Source: Aculops lycopersici
Lineage: Eukaryota > Arthropoda > Arachnida > Trombidiformes > Eriophyidae
Length of the DNA stretch: 64,000 nucleotides
Direction: 5' to 3'
Assembly: GCA_015350385.1 (NCBI GenBank)
Contig: WNKI01000002.1
Coordinates: 3,846,894 to 3,910,893 of the forward strand
Under the pieces are notes generated by a model. The model was not told the origin of the DNA. It made no database searches and saw only the letters and a list, made by a program, of their open reading frames with translations. Of this stretch, positions 20,991-31,852 are shown one piece after another (position 1 is the stretch's first letter; each line of letters starts with the position of its first letter). Position numbers and translations under genes: made by a program.

Positions 20991-21191
20991 CGGTACTGCC
21001 CCACTCGATTTGAGCAACCAAACTTACAGGATAGCTTAATTAGACAGAGATAAGCATAATAAAAGTGGTCCGGAAGTGCGGAAACTTCTGGTTCCGGTTT
21101 TACAAAAACACACTCAAATCGTTATTTTAAGGGTCAAATAATACTATATTGAGCTGCTGATTATCATGAAAGAGTTGAAAAACCCGTCTTA
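20991..21191. mobile_element. Truncated second copy of the MITE-like element (copy B)
   Basis: The sequence from 20991 (GGTACTGCCCCACTCGATTT) follows copy A, 19031-19237, in the same orientation for about 200 bp with scattered substitutions and small indels. Shared landmarks are GTGGTCCGGAA.TGCGGAAAC and TTTTAAGGGTCAAATA. It breaks off after ACCCGTCTTAC, so the right terminal repeat is lost. Confidence 0.75.
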
Positions 21192-21619
21192 CATTTAGTT
21201 CCTGAGATACACATCCATATACCCGTTCAAATTCGGCTAAAACGTGTAAACGTATGTGTGTCGGTTTTTCATTCTCCCGTCTTTATATACCCGTTCGGGT
21301 AGCAAATAATGGGTGTGTACTGATCAAAGAGGGCGTGTACCCTCGGGCTGCTCGCGCATCACCGACACCACAATTGCTGCAGTAGAAACGCTCTTTGAGA
21401 TGAACTGCTAGAGTTTAACCGCCAAATGAGTACCATTGTCTCACAAGCTCTAGATGTAAACATCACTTTTAACCGGCGGCGTAGTACCATCAGAAATTTT
21501 ATTGAATCTCATCTCACCTGAATCTCATCATTTCTTTCATAATTTTTATACATTATATCATTTAGAGGACTCATCATAATTTTACATATCAGCAAGAGAA
21601 ACCATTGAATCTAACTACC
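21192..21619 (+). promoter_or_regulatory. Upstream region of ribonucleotide reductase with an E2F-like site
   Basis: CCGCCAAA at 21419-21426 reads TTTGGCGG on the other strand, an E2F-like motif about 195 bp upstream of the start codon. The phrase ATATACCCGTTC occurs twice, near 21216 and 21287, the second time inside a small hairpin ACCCGTTCGGGT. The AT-rich stretch at 21535-21590 precedes the ATG. The transcription start cannot be placed. Confidence 0.3.
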
Positions 21620-24148
21620 ATGAGTCAAAATACGGGCAAGATGGTCGTTATCAAGCGTAACGGCGAGAAGGAGTCGGTCCGTTATGATAAGATAACATCA
21701 AGGATTGAGAAACTAAGCTATGGCCTCAATAACGATTACATTGACCCTCCCGCTATCACCCACAAGGTTGTCTCGGGCCTCTTTTCTGGTGTCTCAACAG
21801 TGGAGCTAGACAACTTGGCCGCCGAGATTGCCGCCACTATGACAACCCACCATCCAGACTATGCCACCCTCGCGGCTCGAATTGCCATCTCAAATTTGCA
21901 TAAGGAAACTAAGGACAATTTTAGTGATGTAATCCGTGATCTATACGAGATGCAAGATGCCAAGAGCGGGCGCAAAACTCCAGCCATCAGTGATGAAATT
22001 TTCAAAGTTGTCCAAGCGAATGCTGACCGATTGAACAAGGCCATCAACTTTGAGCGCGACTTTGACTACAACTACTTCGGGTTCAAGACATTGGAAAGAA
22101 GTTATTTGCTCAAGATCAACGGTAAGGTTGCCGAAAGGCCCCAGCACTTGCTGATGCGAGTTGCGGTGGGAATCCATGCGGATGACATTGACTCAGCTAT
22201 TGAAACTTACAAACTATTATCCGAGAGATGGTTCACTCATGCCTCGCCAACTCTATTCAACGCTGGAACCCCAAAGCCTCAGCTAAGCTCCTGCTTTTTA
22301 CTTGACATGAAGGATGACTCCATTGAGGGTATCTATGACACTCTAAAGCAATGTGCCTTGATTTCCAAGTCAGCAGGCGGCATCGGTCTTAGTGTGCATT
22401 GCATTAGAGCAACTGGTTCTTACATTGCCGGTACAAATGGAACAAGTAACGGATTAGTGCCTATGCTCAGAGTATACAACAACACTGCTCGCTACGTGGA
22501 CCAAGGTGGTAACAAGAGACCTGGAGCCTTTGCTATCTATCTAGAACCCTGGCATGCGGACATCTTTGAGTTTGTCGATTTGAAGAAGAACACTGGAGCC
22601 GAGGAGGTGAGAGCTCGCGATTTGTTCTATGCTTTATGGATTCCAGACTTGTTTATGAGAAGAGTTGAGAAGGACGAGGAGTGGAGTTTGATGTGTCCCC
22701 ACGAGTGTCCAGGTTTGTACACTAACTGGGGCGAGAAGTTTGAGGAGATATACCTAAAGTACGAGGCCGAGGGAAGATACAAGAAGCGAGTTAAGGCAAG
22801 ACAACTATGGTTCCACATTGTAGACTGTCAAATCGAAACTGGAACACCTTACATCTTATATAAGGATGCCTGCAACCGAAAATCTAACCAACAAAACTTG
22901 GGCACCATCAAGTCGTCGAATTTGTGTACCGAGATTGTGGAGTACACTGGTCCAGATGAGATTGCAGTCTGCAACTTGGCCTCTATTGCCGTAAACCGCT
23001 TTGTTGATCCCAAAACGAGAAGCTTCGACTTCAAGCAGTTACAATATGTGTCCAGTGTTGTGACTAGGAATTTGAATAAGATTATCGATGTAAACTACTA
23101 CCCTGTCCAGGAGGCCTTTAACTCAAACACCCGCAATCGTCCAATTGGAATTGGAGTCCAAGGTTTAGCCGATGCTTTCATTCTAATGAGAATGCCATTC
23201 GACAGTCCAGAAGCGAGAAAGTTGAACAAGGAAATCTTCGAGAACATTTACTATGCAGCTTGCAAGACATCCTGTGAGTTGGCCCAACGCGATGGACCCT
23301 ACAGTACCTATGCTGGATGCCCAGCTTCAAAGGGTCAACTCCAGTACGATCTATGGAACATTCCTCAAGAGTCATTGTCACTTAAAAACGAGTGGGCTGC
23401 CCTGAAGCAACAGATTGCTCAACACGGAATGAGGAACTCCCTGTTGATAGCTCCAATGCCAACTGCATCAACCGCCCAGATTCTCGGTAATAATGAGTCG
23501 ATTGAGCCATACACTAGTAACATCTACTCTCGCCGAGTGTTGAGTGGTGAGTTTCAGGTCGTCAACCATCACTTGTTGCGCGACTTGGTTGATCATGGGC
23601 TATGGACCGAGGAGATTCGATTGCAGATTCTACGTGACTACGGAAGCATCCAGAACATTGCCGAGATTCCAAACAACCTAAAGGAATTGTACAAGACTGT
23701 ATGGGAGATTTCGCAGAAGGCTATTATTGACATGGCCGCAGATCGTGGTGCCTTTATTGATCAGAGTCAATCTATGAACATCCATCTGGCTAAGCCCTCG
23801 CGTTCTAGTATTACATCGATGCATTTCTACGGATGGAAGGCTGGACTAAAAACTGGATCCTATTACCTGAGAACCAAGCCCGCTGCGAATCCTATTCAGT
23901 TTACGCTGGACAAGTCGAAGATGAAGAAGAAGACCCAGAGCAAGATGAGCGTTGATGACACGAGCAGCGTTGTTAGCGACCTGGGCGCCAGCTCACTACC
24001 TGACGATGATGGAATGGGATCAGTGATTAACGGAAGTTCCAACGTAAACGGAACAAATGGAAATGGAAACGGAAATGGAGTCGGCGGCGATGCCATAATG
24101 GCCTGCAGTCTGGCCAACGGACCAGATTGCGAAATGTGCGGAGGTTAA
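21620..24148 (+). CDS. RnrL: Ribonucleoside-diphosphate reductase large subunit (class I, R1)
   Basis: Reduces NDPs to dNDPs together with the small R2 subunit; cytosolic, rate-limiting for DNA synthesis. Single exon, 842 residues (human RRM1 has 792). The N-terminal ATP cone (about 8-98) holds VIKRNGEKESV. Catalytic residues are Cys225 in LSSCFLL, then Asn434, Cys436 and Glu438 in SNLCTEI (Cys436 the thiyl-radical cysteine), the second half of the redox pair at Cys451 in AVCNLAS, and the radical-path pair Tyr748-Tyr749 in SYYLRT. The phosphate-binding block is PMPTASTAQ. The C-terminal shuttle pair is Cys837/Cys840 in CEMCGG, on a Gly/Asn-rich linker longer than usual. The frame is open upstream to a TTG at 21605, but ATG 21620 aligns with the family. 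All key residues are present. Confidence 0.97.
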   Translation: MSQNTGKMVVIKRNGEKESVRYDKITSRIEKLSYGLNNDYIDPPAITHKVVSGLFSGVSTVELDNLAAEIAATMTTHHPDYATLAARIAISNLHKETKDNFSDVIRDLYEMQDAKSGRKTPAISDEIFKVVQANADRLNKAINFERDFDYNYFGFKTLERSYLLKINGKVAERPQHLLMRVAVGIHADDIDSAIETYKLLSERWFTHASPTLFNAGTPKPQLSSCFLLDMKDDSIEGIYDTLKQCALISKSAGGIGLSVHCIRATGSYIAGTNGTSNGLVPMLRVYNNTARYVDQGGNKRPGAFAIYLEPWHADIFEFVDLKKNTGAEEVRARDLFYALWIPDLFMRRVEKDEEWSLMCPHECPGLYTNWGEKFEEIYLKYEAEGRYKKRVKARQLWFHIVDCQIETGTPYILYKDACNRKSNQQNLGTIKSSNLCTEIVEYTGPDEIAVCNLASIAVNRFVDPKTRSFDFKQLQYVSSVVTRNLNKIIDVNYYPVQEAFNSNTRNRPIGIGVQGLADAFILMRMPFDSPEARKLNKEIFENIYYAACKTSCELAQRDGPYSTYAGCPASKGQLQYDLWNIPQESLSLKNEWAALKQQIAQHGMRNSLLIAPMPTASTAQILGNNESIEPYTSNIYSRRVLSGEFQVVNHHLLRDLVDHGLWTEEIRLQILRDYGSIQNIAEIPNNLKELYKTVWEISQKAIIDMAADRGAFIDQSQSMNIHLAKPSRSSITSMHFYGWKAGLKTGSYYLRTKPAANPIQFTLDKSKMKKKTQSKMSVDDTSSVVSDLGASSLPDDDGMGSVINGSSNVNGTNGNGNGNGVGGDAIMACSLANGPDCEMCGG

Positions 24149-24289
24149 TCTCTGCTATTTACCATCACCTGTGCAAAACACCTGTTTGAGGTGCAGGCTT
24201 GAACAAACAACCACTGCACACTGTGAATCTCTATCATAATCATTCAATACCCAATGTTGAAAGTATCTCTTTCTTAGATGTATGTTATA

Positions 24290-24329
24290 TTTATTTACAT
24301 CTTGTCAATGATGGTGACATTTTAATAAA
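24290..24329. terminator. Opposed poly(A) signals of RnrL and the convergent secreted-protein gene
   Basis: AATAAA on the plus strand at 24324-24329 would end RnrL transcripts. TTTATT at 24290-24295 is AATAAA for the minus-strand gene. Since cleavage falls 10-30 nt past each signal, the two mature transcripts should overlap tail to tail by roughly 60-90 nt. Confidence 0.5.
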
Positions 24330-24418
24330 CATTTATAGTGATGTAGCAAAAAGTACGAGGCAAATATTACTTATAACTACTGTTCCTTCTCTCTTCTTCT
24401 CCTTGAAGCTAATCCAAA

Positions 24419-25507
24419 TTATAACTCCTCGCCGTCCAAGTACAAGGAATTGTCTCCTGTTGACCAGTCCATTAAAGAGCTAGTAAATGGATTCTCGGCT
24501 TTCACCTGTCTAATTAGCGAGCTCGTCTCGTTTGGCGTCCTTCGTAATATGTTCAATATGTATATTGGATAGTCGGGTAAATACTCTTGGCCAACTGGCC
24601 TAAGTTGGTATTGTTCGTAGTTTAACATAACCAACAACTTGCAGGCTCTCGAGGCGGTGAAAACTCGACCAATTGGTTGACTATAGTCCAAGAGTTTGCC
24701 AAAAAACGAGGGATTTATGCGATTGAGGTTCTCCAAATAACGAAAGAGTTTAAAATGATCATCTGCAATTCGGCGACAAAATGTTAGAACCAACATCCAA
24801 ATGTCATCTTTCTCTAAATATTTCCTCAATTTCTTTGTTATCCTGAGACTTGGATTATTTTGTTGCTGGTAGAAGAAGTCATTTGTTGCCGAGTAGATGG
24901 ATATACCAAGGGCTGTAATCTCGGCATCGTTCCACAAGAAAGCGGCCGATTCATTCTTACGTCGAACATTTTCCACCATTCTAACTAACCTATCCAAGTC
25001 CAGAGGTTGTGGTTCGTTTTTCAAGGGTCCAAGAAACGATTTGTACCACTTTACTCGCATATTTGACAAGGCGCAGGCACAATGATGCGTTAGCTCTATT
25101 CCCTCCCTCTCGGCGGTGGCACTCTCGGCAATCTCTCTATTGTAATACTTAATTATGCTACACTCCTCGCCGAGCTCCTCCACTTCCTGCTCGATGCATT
25201 CCAAGTTTTGGTCATTGGTGAAGCCATCATTCAGTTGAGATTCTTCCAAGTTTGTCAAATTAATAGAGCTACTCCTAGTTAGTCGCTTGTGTCCATGTTG
25301 TTGTTGTTGTTGTTCTTTTGTCCTATAATCTGATCTTAGTTGTGAATTGTCGATGGTTACGTTTTTACGGACAAACCACAAACTTGGGTACTTAGGGTGC
25401 TGGTGGTGGTTGTTGATCGCGACATGGAAAGAAATTCCCAGAATTAAAGGGCAAACGAGGTGGTAGGTTGTAAGCAACAAAGTGAGCAACACACAAACCG
25501 GCGTCAT
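24419..25507 (-). CDS. Orphan secreted protein, 362 residues
   Basis: I do not recognise the family. The ATG at 25507 starts a hydrophobic leader (MTPVCVLLTLLLTTYHLVCP) that looks like a signal peptide. A His/Gln-rich spacer with a dibasic site KR (74-75) could be a propeptide boundary. Next is an acidic stretch with four cysteines (Cys104, Cys116, Cys143, Cys145), then a long, mainly helical C-terminal domain (about 165-345) with Cys244 and Cys289. Sequons NVT, NLT, NES and NET suggest glycosylation. The frame is uninterrupted and codon use looks coding. An additional upstream exon is possible, because a donor-like GTAAGA lies about 60 nt upstream on the minus strand. Confidence 0.72.
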   Translation of the reverse strand: MTPVCVLLTLLLTTYHLVCPLILGISFHVAINNHHQHPKYPSLWFVRKNVTIDNSQLRSDYRTKEQQQQQHGHKRLTRSSSINLTNLEESQLNDGFTNDQNLECIEQEVEELGEECSIIKYYNREIAESATAEREGIELTHHCACALSNMRVKWYKSFLGPLKNEPQPLDLDRLVRMVENVRRKNESAAFLWNDAEITALGISIYSATNDFFYQQQNNPSLRITKKLRKYLEKDDIWMLVLTFCRRIADDHFKLFRYLENLNRINPSFFGKLLDYSQPIGRVFTASRACKLLVMLNYEQYQLRPVGQEYLPDYPIYILNILRRTPNETSSLIRQVKAENPFTSSLMDWSTGDNSLYLDGEEL

Positions 25508-28500
25508 CTTTCTCGCTTGTCACACGCCTATTACGTTTCTTGGCTGCCGCTTGCTCAAAACCGACCAAAGTCTTACCTAAAACCCACCCGTAAAGTATAA
25601 CTCGTGGCTCGTGATGTTTGCTCGCGTTGATGTCCGTCATCGTGGCGGCCGTCGACTTGAGAGCTCCAGCGAGTTGAGTGGAGTGGAGTTTAGTTCCGTC
25701 CAGCTCAGTTTGGTTGCTTAGTTTCTCACTCCCCCAAATCGAACGATGAGACGAGACGAGCAGTGGCCGCTGTTGCGTCATTAATTTGGCCACGCGTCTC
25801 TGCCGTAACGCTGTCGGTGGTTCTCATACAGACACACGAGAGGAGAGAAGAGGACACAGAGTTGCTCCAGTTTCGCGTTGCTCACATGAAACGAGACAAT
25901 CTCTTGCTATGATCGTGGCTCTAGTATAGCACATATATTATAACGCGTTCAAGTTCACTATTTTGCCATCAACCCCAAAGTCGGCGGCTCAGACGAGACT
26001 TCCCGCTGTTTGTTGTACTTATACTTTGTCGTCGGCTAGTTTACATCTCGAACGGCCCGATTGACGTTGCGCTGCTTTGCCTCGCACTGATACACCAACT
26101 GCCGCCAAAAATTGCCAACCAACCAATTTTTTAACACCGACACCATCGCCGCGACCAACTTTAGCCAACCCTCACTACTGCATGCTAATATGGCGCCACG
26201 TTTTCGCCTGTCCTTCTGATGTCTAATGTCAGCTGCCATTTAGATTCAACTTCCATCATGACAGCAAAGTGATCGAGTTTCACTGGTTGGTTAGTTTAGT
26301 TGGAGACAAAATTGGCAGAAGCGGAACTAGCAAATAGGATGACGCAACAGAGCTTCCAGTCGCTGATCTATTAGTGTTCTCCCTTTCGAACAGACGGAAA
26401 CAAATTCACGATTATCATCCACCAAAAAGAGGAGAAGGGGGCAAGAGGGACGGGGGAAGAGTTGCATTCGAAGTGAAAGTCGCCGAGGGACTAATCGAAT
26501 CGATTGACTGTTAATTTTCTTTAATTTCCCATTATCCGCCACCACCTGTTGTTGTTGTGATTTCATTCTAAACCTCGCTCCGTGTTTCCGGGGCGAAGAT
26601 CCGTTTCGAGTTGCACATCCTCAATGAAGGTTTTCCATAACAGCAACAGCAGTGGCAGTAGCAAAGGTAACGGTATAACTGTTGCAGAGACAATTAAACG
26701 ATAGTGCTCAATACGATAGACAATCGATGATGGTGCATTTAGAAGATGGAAAATAAGCGCCAGGTGAACGACTCCTGCGACTGATATCTTTGCCTCGATT
26801 ATAATGGTTTCCAATTTGCTTCATAAACGTTCAAATTATCATTCAAGTGCCAAGTTCATGATCCTTCTCGATAGATGATCTACTTCATACTGAGAATCCA
26901 TAAGCAGTGGCAATAGATCCAGCAGATAGATTTGCAAAATCCAACTCCTCGCCTCGAGCTGTGGAAACTTTCCGCCCTTTGCGCCATCCAACTGAAGGCG
27001 CCAATCGTCGGGTTTCCTCAGAAAATTTGGAGGAGCAAACGGACGTTTTTTGTAGTTTTGTTGTCCTTCTCGTTTGTAACAAACTAACAGGAGGAACAAA
27101 CCAGAAAAAACTAAACTCACCTGGCCGCCAAAGTTGAACCAAATCAACGGAGGCAAGTGGGCGTTACCTGAGGCGCGACGATCGATTCGAATTCAATTCT
27201 CGCTCACTCTGCATCTCTCGCCCAATATTAACTCTGAGGCGAAAGAGCAAGCAAACTTGCTCTGGTTTCTAGTGAACTTGTTAACTTTGATTGGCTTCGA
27301 TTGGATTACCACTGACTTCAAGTGATTATTCCCTCTCCCGCTTCTGAGTCAACCTTTGCCGCTGTTCCTGCTACTACTACTACTAATGCTGCTGCTGCTG
27401 CTGATGATGATGATAAAATCATGATCATCAATACAAACACTTTGAGCTTCCATCTCTCATCTCTGACTTTGCCTCAACCTTACCAGTATTCTGAGTCACT
27501 TGGAGCTATGAGCAGTTCAAGTGGGCGGTGATTTTTTCAACTCAACCGGGCGCCTCGCAGTGATTTCTCTCGGTGCAAAGACAAGCCAAAGCCTGCGACT
27601 AATCATAGGTTGTCCATTGGAGTAAAAGATAGATAGAAACCACCGCCACCAATTGACTTCGAGCGGCTGGTTCTTCTTCTCGTGTTTATTGGAGCTTCAG
27701 ATTAGTTAGGGCAACTCGTGCGTGAGTTGCTCTTGTTTCGCGGAGCCTCAGGTGGTTGGCTAACATCAACTAGGCTTCAGTTGGCTGTGTTGTGAGCCGG
27801 AACAGGAAGGTGCTGTTCCCCGTCTGATTTCTCACTTGTCGCTAGGTGGCGCCAGAGAGCTGCTCGTTTAGAGCCAAGAATTGGCTACTCGACGGTGGTG
27901 CTGTGGTCAATGCAAATTTGGCCCCAAGTGAAATCAGATATGAGCACGAACTGCGGCGGCGGCGGCGGCCGCCGCCACTGCTGCTGCTCGTGGCCAGTGG
28001 CAACTGTAATCGATCAAAGAGGCAGCGAGTTCCACTGTCACTCCTCTCGCTTTAGCACACTGAAAGAGCAACAAGAAAAGTATTCATGGTCACTCTTTAG
28101 AGAGACGGCCGACTCTTTATTGTAAATGGAATGGCCAATGAAATGAAAAACCAATTGGCTTTCATCTAACGCCAGCGACATGGCGGTGGCGGCAGCAGCT
28201 CGAGTAGATCTCTCGATATGTTAACGACTCGCCTTATCGGGAATCCATCACTCGCGACGATGGAAACTTGGAGTCGAAGTTGGTGGCGCCTCTGATTTGA
28301 CTTTCGGCCAGTTGAAAAGCGAGCATCTGGTGGCGTGGAGTTGGTGCGGAAAAGTGAGGCCAAGTTTTTCTTCCGAGCCAACGAGAATCTACGATGTCTA
28401 ATTCGAGGGGAGAAATTAGCAAGAAATCGATACATCAGTTCGTGGGATTCAAGAGACAAAAACAATGAGCTTGAGGCGATATAATTTTAGTCGATTGCTT

Positions 28501-30999
28501 TTCGTTTCAACGTTGATTTGATTAGTTGGAAATCGGTAAGTTCAGTGGATTTGTTATTATTCTTACATTATAGTTGGCTTTCAAGTTTTTTCGCACTGAG
28601 AAGAGAGAAGTGAGTCAGATTTGTTCCTTACAATGAGAGCGAAATATATATCTATATATACACGATTCACTCGGAAGTTACTTGAGCTTCCGAGCGATTT
28701 AAACCGAAGCTTGCCCATGAAACAGCTCGAGTTTGGATGGCAACAAAAAACCTTTGATAGTAAACTTGAACCCAATACTGGATTAGGCTGCAAATTTGAT
28801 TGGGGGCAGTGGAAATTCCATTGCTCCCGGACCAGAGCCAGTGAGCTGGTTACGCGCTCGTCTCTGGTTACGCCCACCTGTTGGCCAATGATTGAACGAG
28901 CGGGAGTCCTTTTAGATTGTTCCAATATTGTGAGCGCATTGAGACTCCCTCTCTTTCCACCAGATTACTGGCAAAAGAGGCAGCGAAAAATGGGGAACAA
29001 AAGAATGTTGCAGGTGGCTTTCAAGGGCGCCATTAGTAATATCTATCCTCCAAGTCTATTGATCTCTTCAGGTAGCCGAAATGTAGATTTTCAACCAGCA
29101 GCAGGAGGATTAAAATTGACGGAAAAAAGGAGAGAGGAACTAGGATTATTTAATTTCGTTTGCGGGTTCAAGTGGTTTCAATAGCATTTGGCGAGCGACA
29201 CGCCCACATTCAGGCGATTCGCATTACTCTCTGGATAAAGGTTAACTTTTTACCCCCGATTCGGCCCCAAAGTTTCCCAACTAACCACCAAGTTTTTTGG
29301 TTCTACCGTACCATGCGCGAGTCAACGCCGATCAATCACCTGTTGATCGGGTGGCGCGAAAAGTTTGGGTGCAGCATTGTGTTTGAAACTGAATATGAAG
29401 TTTGAATTGAAGTTGTTGCAACGCTCAACTCGGAAGACCGAGTGATCGCAACAGGTAGTGCTATTTTGTGTTAGTTTATTCGACTACTTGGGTGCAACCT
29501 GAACCGTTGGTGGCCAGCGAGAAACGTCAAATAATATCAACATTGGCGAAGATATGATTTGCTGCCATATGATTCGAAAAGTTTTGCAAAAGTTGGCAGC
29601 AGCCAATCAAAGACACGGGCACCAGAAGTGGGCCCTGAAACAGCTGATGCAAATTATCTCCACCTTCAAAGATCACGAGTTTCAAATTAGCGCCCCAGCG
29701 GCGAGCACTTTGGAGATGGAGCTTTTATTTGACGCAATGCTCAATTGGTTTGAGATTCGAAGGTAGATGTTCGAATTTTCTTGCAAACTGTGCAGCCTTC
29801 GAGCGAGGAGTAGGCCGAGCGTAAAATTCATCGACGTCACGAGGCAAAACGGAGGACATAAAACAAACTGTTTGCACTTCGTATTTGTAGCCACTATGGC
29901 AGCAGATAGGCATAGACTGGCGGAGCTAGTTGAATCAAACTCTGGAAATGAGCGCGAGCAGTGACCAAAATCAATTACACATGTTGATAAATTGAACATT
30001 AGTCTTCTTTACCTCGAAGTTCAGTTTAGTCCAAACATTGTGAGGCAACTGTGAGACAAGCAACAAGTGGCGGGCCCAAGGTTTTCGAGATGCTCGCAGT
30101 TTGGTTGGCGGAGAAAAACAAAGTTGCTTTGGTAAGTGAGTAAGAAAGTTAGTTAGTTAGTTAGCAACTTGTTGCCACCTGATGATGGTGCGCATCAACC
30201 TTTGGTCTGCAGATACCCAACCAAAGTTAGCATTCAACCATAAGCCAGGTGAAAATAGCAACTCGCTTATCGCCACTTTGAATCTCGACGTCCTCGACGT
30301 CGTAATCGCTCGTCGACGACGCGATGAGGCAACCGGTCGTGGTTTTCTCTTTGTTTGCATCATCATCATCATCATCATCATCAGGTGGCATTCTACCTGG
30401 TTGTTGCAGGTTTCTTCAGTTGGTTGCGGCAAAGTTATCAAACAAACCAAAGCAAAATAAAGTAAATTAGAATGCTGGACCAAACAACGTTTGAGGTAAG
30501 CAAATGAAATAAATCTCGTCGAATTGGTTTATGTGTGTAAGATTGAGTTGGTTGGGTGAGGGTAAAGTGATGGTGCTAGTGATAGTAATAGAGATGATCC
30601 CATTCTCTCTTTCCTTTTTACTAAATTTGAAGGAGCGAAAATGGAAAATTTGATTAATTGGATTTCGCGCAAAGTTGCGGCGGCCACTAAAAGTCTCGGG
30701 AGTTTAGGTGGCAACATTTTCAGAGGATCCTCAGGAGCAGCGACTGCAAAGAAGCAAATCAAAACTAACGAGAGCGAGATAATTTCACTTGTGGCCTCAC
30801 CATTTTGGATACAATTCAACGTGATGCGATGTTTCACTAGCAACAGCATCAAACACCATAACAAGAACGACAGGGAGAAAGGAAACAAAGATCATCGCCC
30901 CTAAAGTTAGATAGATGGAATGATGATCGCAATCAAACAAACGAAACAAGCACAGCTGCCAGCTACCTGAGCTACCAGCAGTTGGTTGCGAGGTTAGCT
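25508..30999. other. Gene-poor intergenic DNA, proximal part
   Basis: No recognisable gene. Open frames are short, or start at TTG, GTG or CTG and overlap on several frames, with no domain. The longest (28621-29184, plus, 187 codons) resembles no family. An ATC trinucleotide run lies at 30358-30383. Part of 25508-26100 may be the promoter of the orphan secreted-protein gene. Confidence 0.5.
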
Positions 31000-31242
31000 C
31001 ACCTGAGTTGGCGCAGGTAACTTTTGGTTGCTTTAAGGCTAAGTTTGTTGTTTTTAGTAACATGCAAGCTAGCAAATAAGAGCAGCTGCAACTTGGCCAT
31101 TGTGTTTTCCGCTTCGATCTAAACTTGGCTCACTTCGCGCCGGAATCGATAGGATCAATTTGCAGTTGGGGCGGCGGTGGTTAAACAATCGGTCTCTTGA
31201 TACCAGCAAACCGGACAGGTAAACTGAAAATTGACCAAAGAG

Positions 31243-31267
31243 GGAGAGAGAGAGAGAGAGAGAGAGT
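31243..31267. repeat. GA microsatellite
   Basis: Twelve or so perfect GA dinucleotides in intergenic DNA. Confidence 0.85.
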
Positions 31268-31834
31268 AAACTAAAATTAACTCAACTAAACCAAACAATA
31301 GGTGGGTCGATCGATGCGGCGAGACAAACGAGCGGAGGAGAGAGATCTCATTCAGCGTTTAAACTTTGTTCTTTTGCGGCTTCAATTAATGGATTTGGCT
31401 AGCCAGCTAAAAGAGAGCGAGAGAAAAAACTTTATAAGTGGCAAACATTTGATAGCAGCAATAGCAGTAAATGGAATAGGAAATCACGAGACTCGAGCAC
31501 TCAATTGGCCGATCGTGACGCCAGCAGCTTGCCTTTTGATTTTGTGTTTTCCTCGATTTGGGTGCCGCGACTTTAGTTTGTCTCTATGAGCAACTAAACT
31601 AAACTGAACTGACCATCTTGACTGGTAAAAACTAATAATAGAAACAAACGGATGCTGGCTCACCTGTCCGAGTGTAAGGAACTCGAGTTCATTGATTCAA
31701 GCCGACCGATCGATTTTGGCCAGAGCAACAGGTTTCTGCCGCATTCATAGATCACGATTGTTGATTGCATCGTCGTCGTTGCCGCCGTCGCTGCTACCGC
31801 TGATGCCGGCACCTCACTATATGAGCGGATGCAA

Positions 31835-31852
31835 CAGGTGAGTGCTCACCTG
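31835..31852. repeat. Near-perfect palindrome of two CAGGTG E-boxes
   Basis: CAGGTGAGTGCTCACCTG: eight-base arms CAGGTGAG and CTCACCTG around a 2-nt centre, immediately followed by another CCTG-containing unit. CAGGTG is the classical Snail/ZEB-type E-box. Confidence 0.7.

Noticed and set aside
19020..21191. The two MITE-like copies as LTRs of the copia fragment
   Set aside because: They carry terminal inverted repeats in copy A, lack TG...CA LTR ends, and lie at irregular distances with no primer-binding site.
21605..21619. Five-residue N-terminal extension of ribonucleotide reductase
   Set aside because: The start would be TTG; ATG at 21620 fits the family.
28621..29184. 187-codon plus-strand open frame
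   Set aside because: It begins at TTG, has no domain or signal, overlaps another frame on the minus strand, and its composition looks random. The frame is long but not supported.
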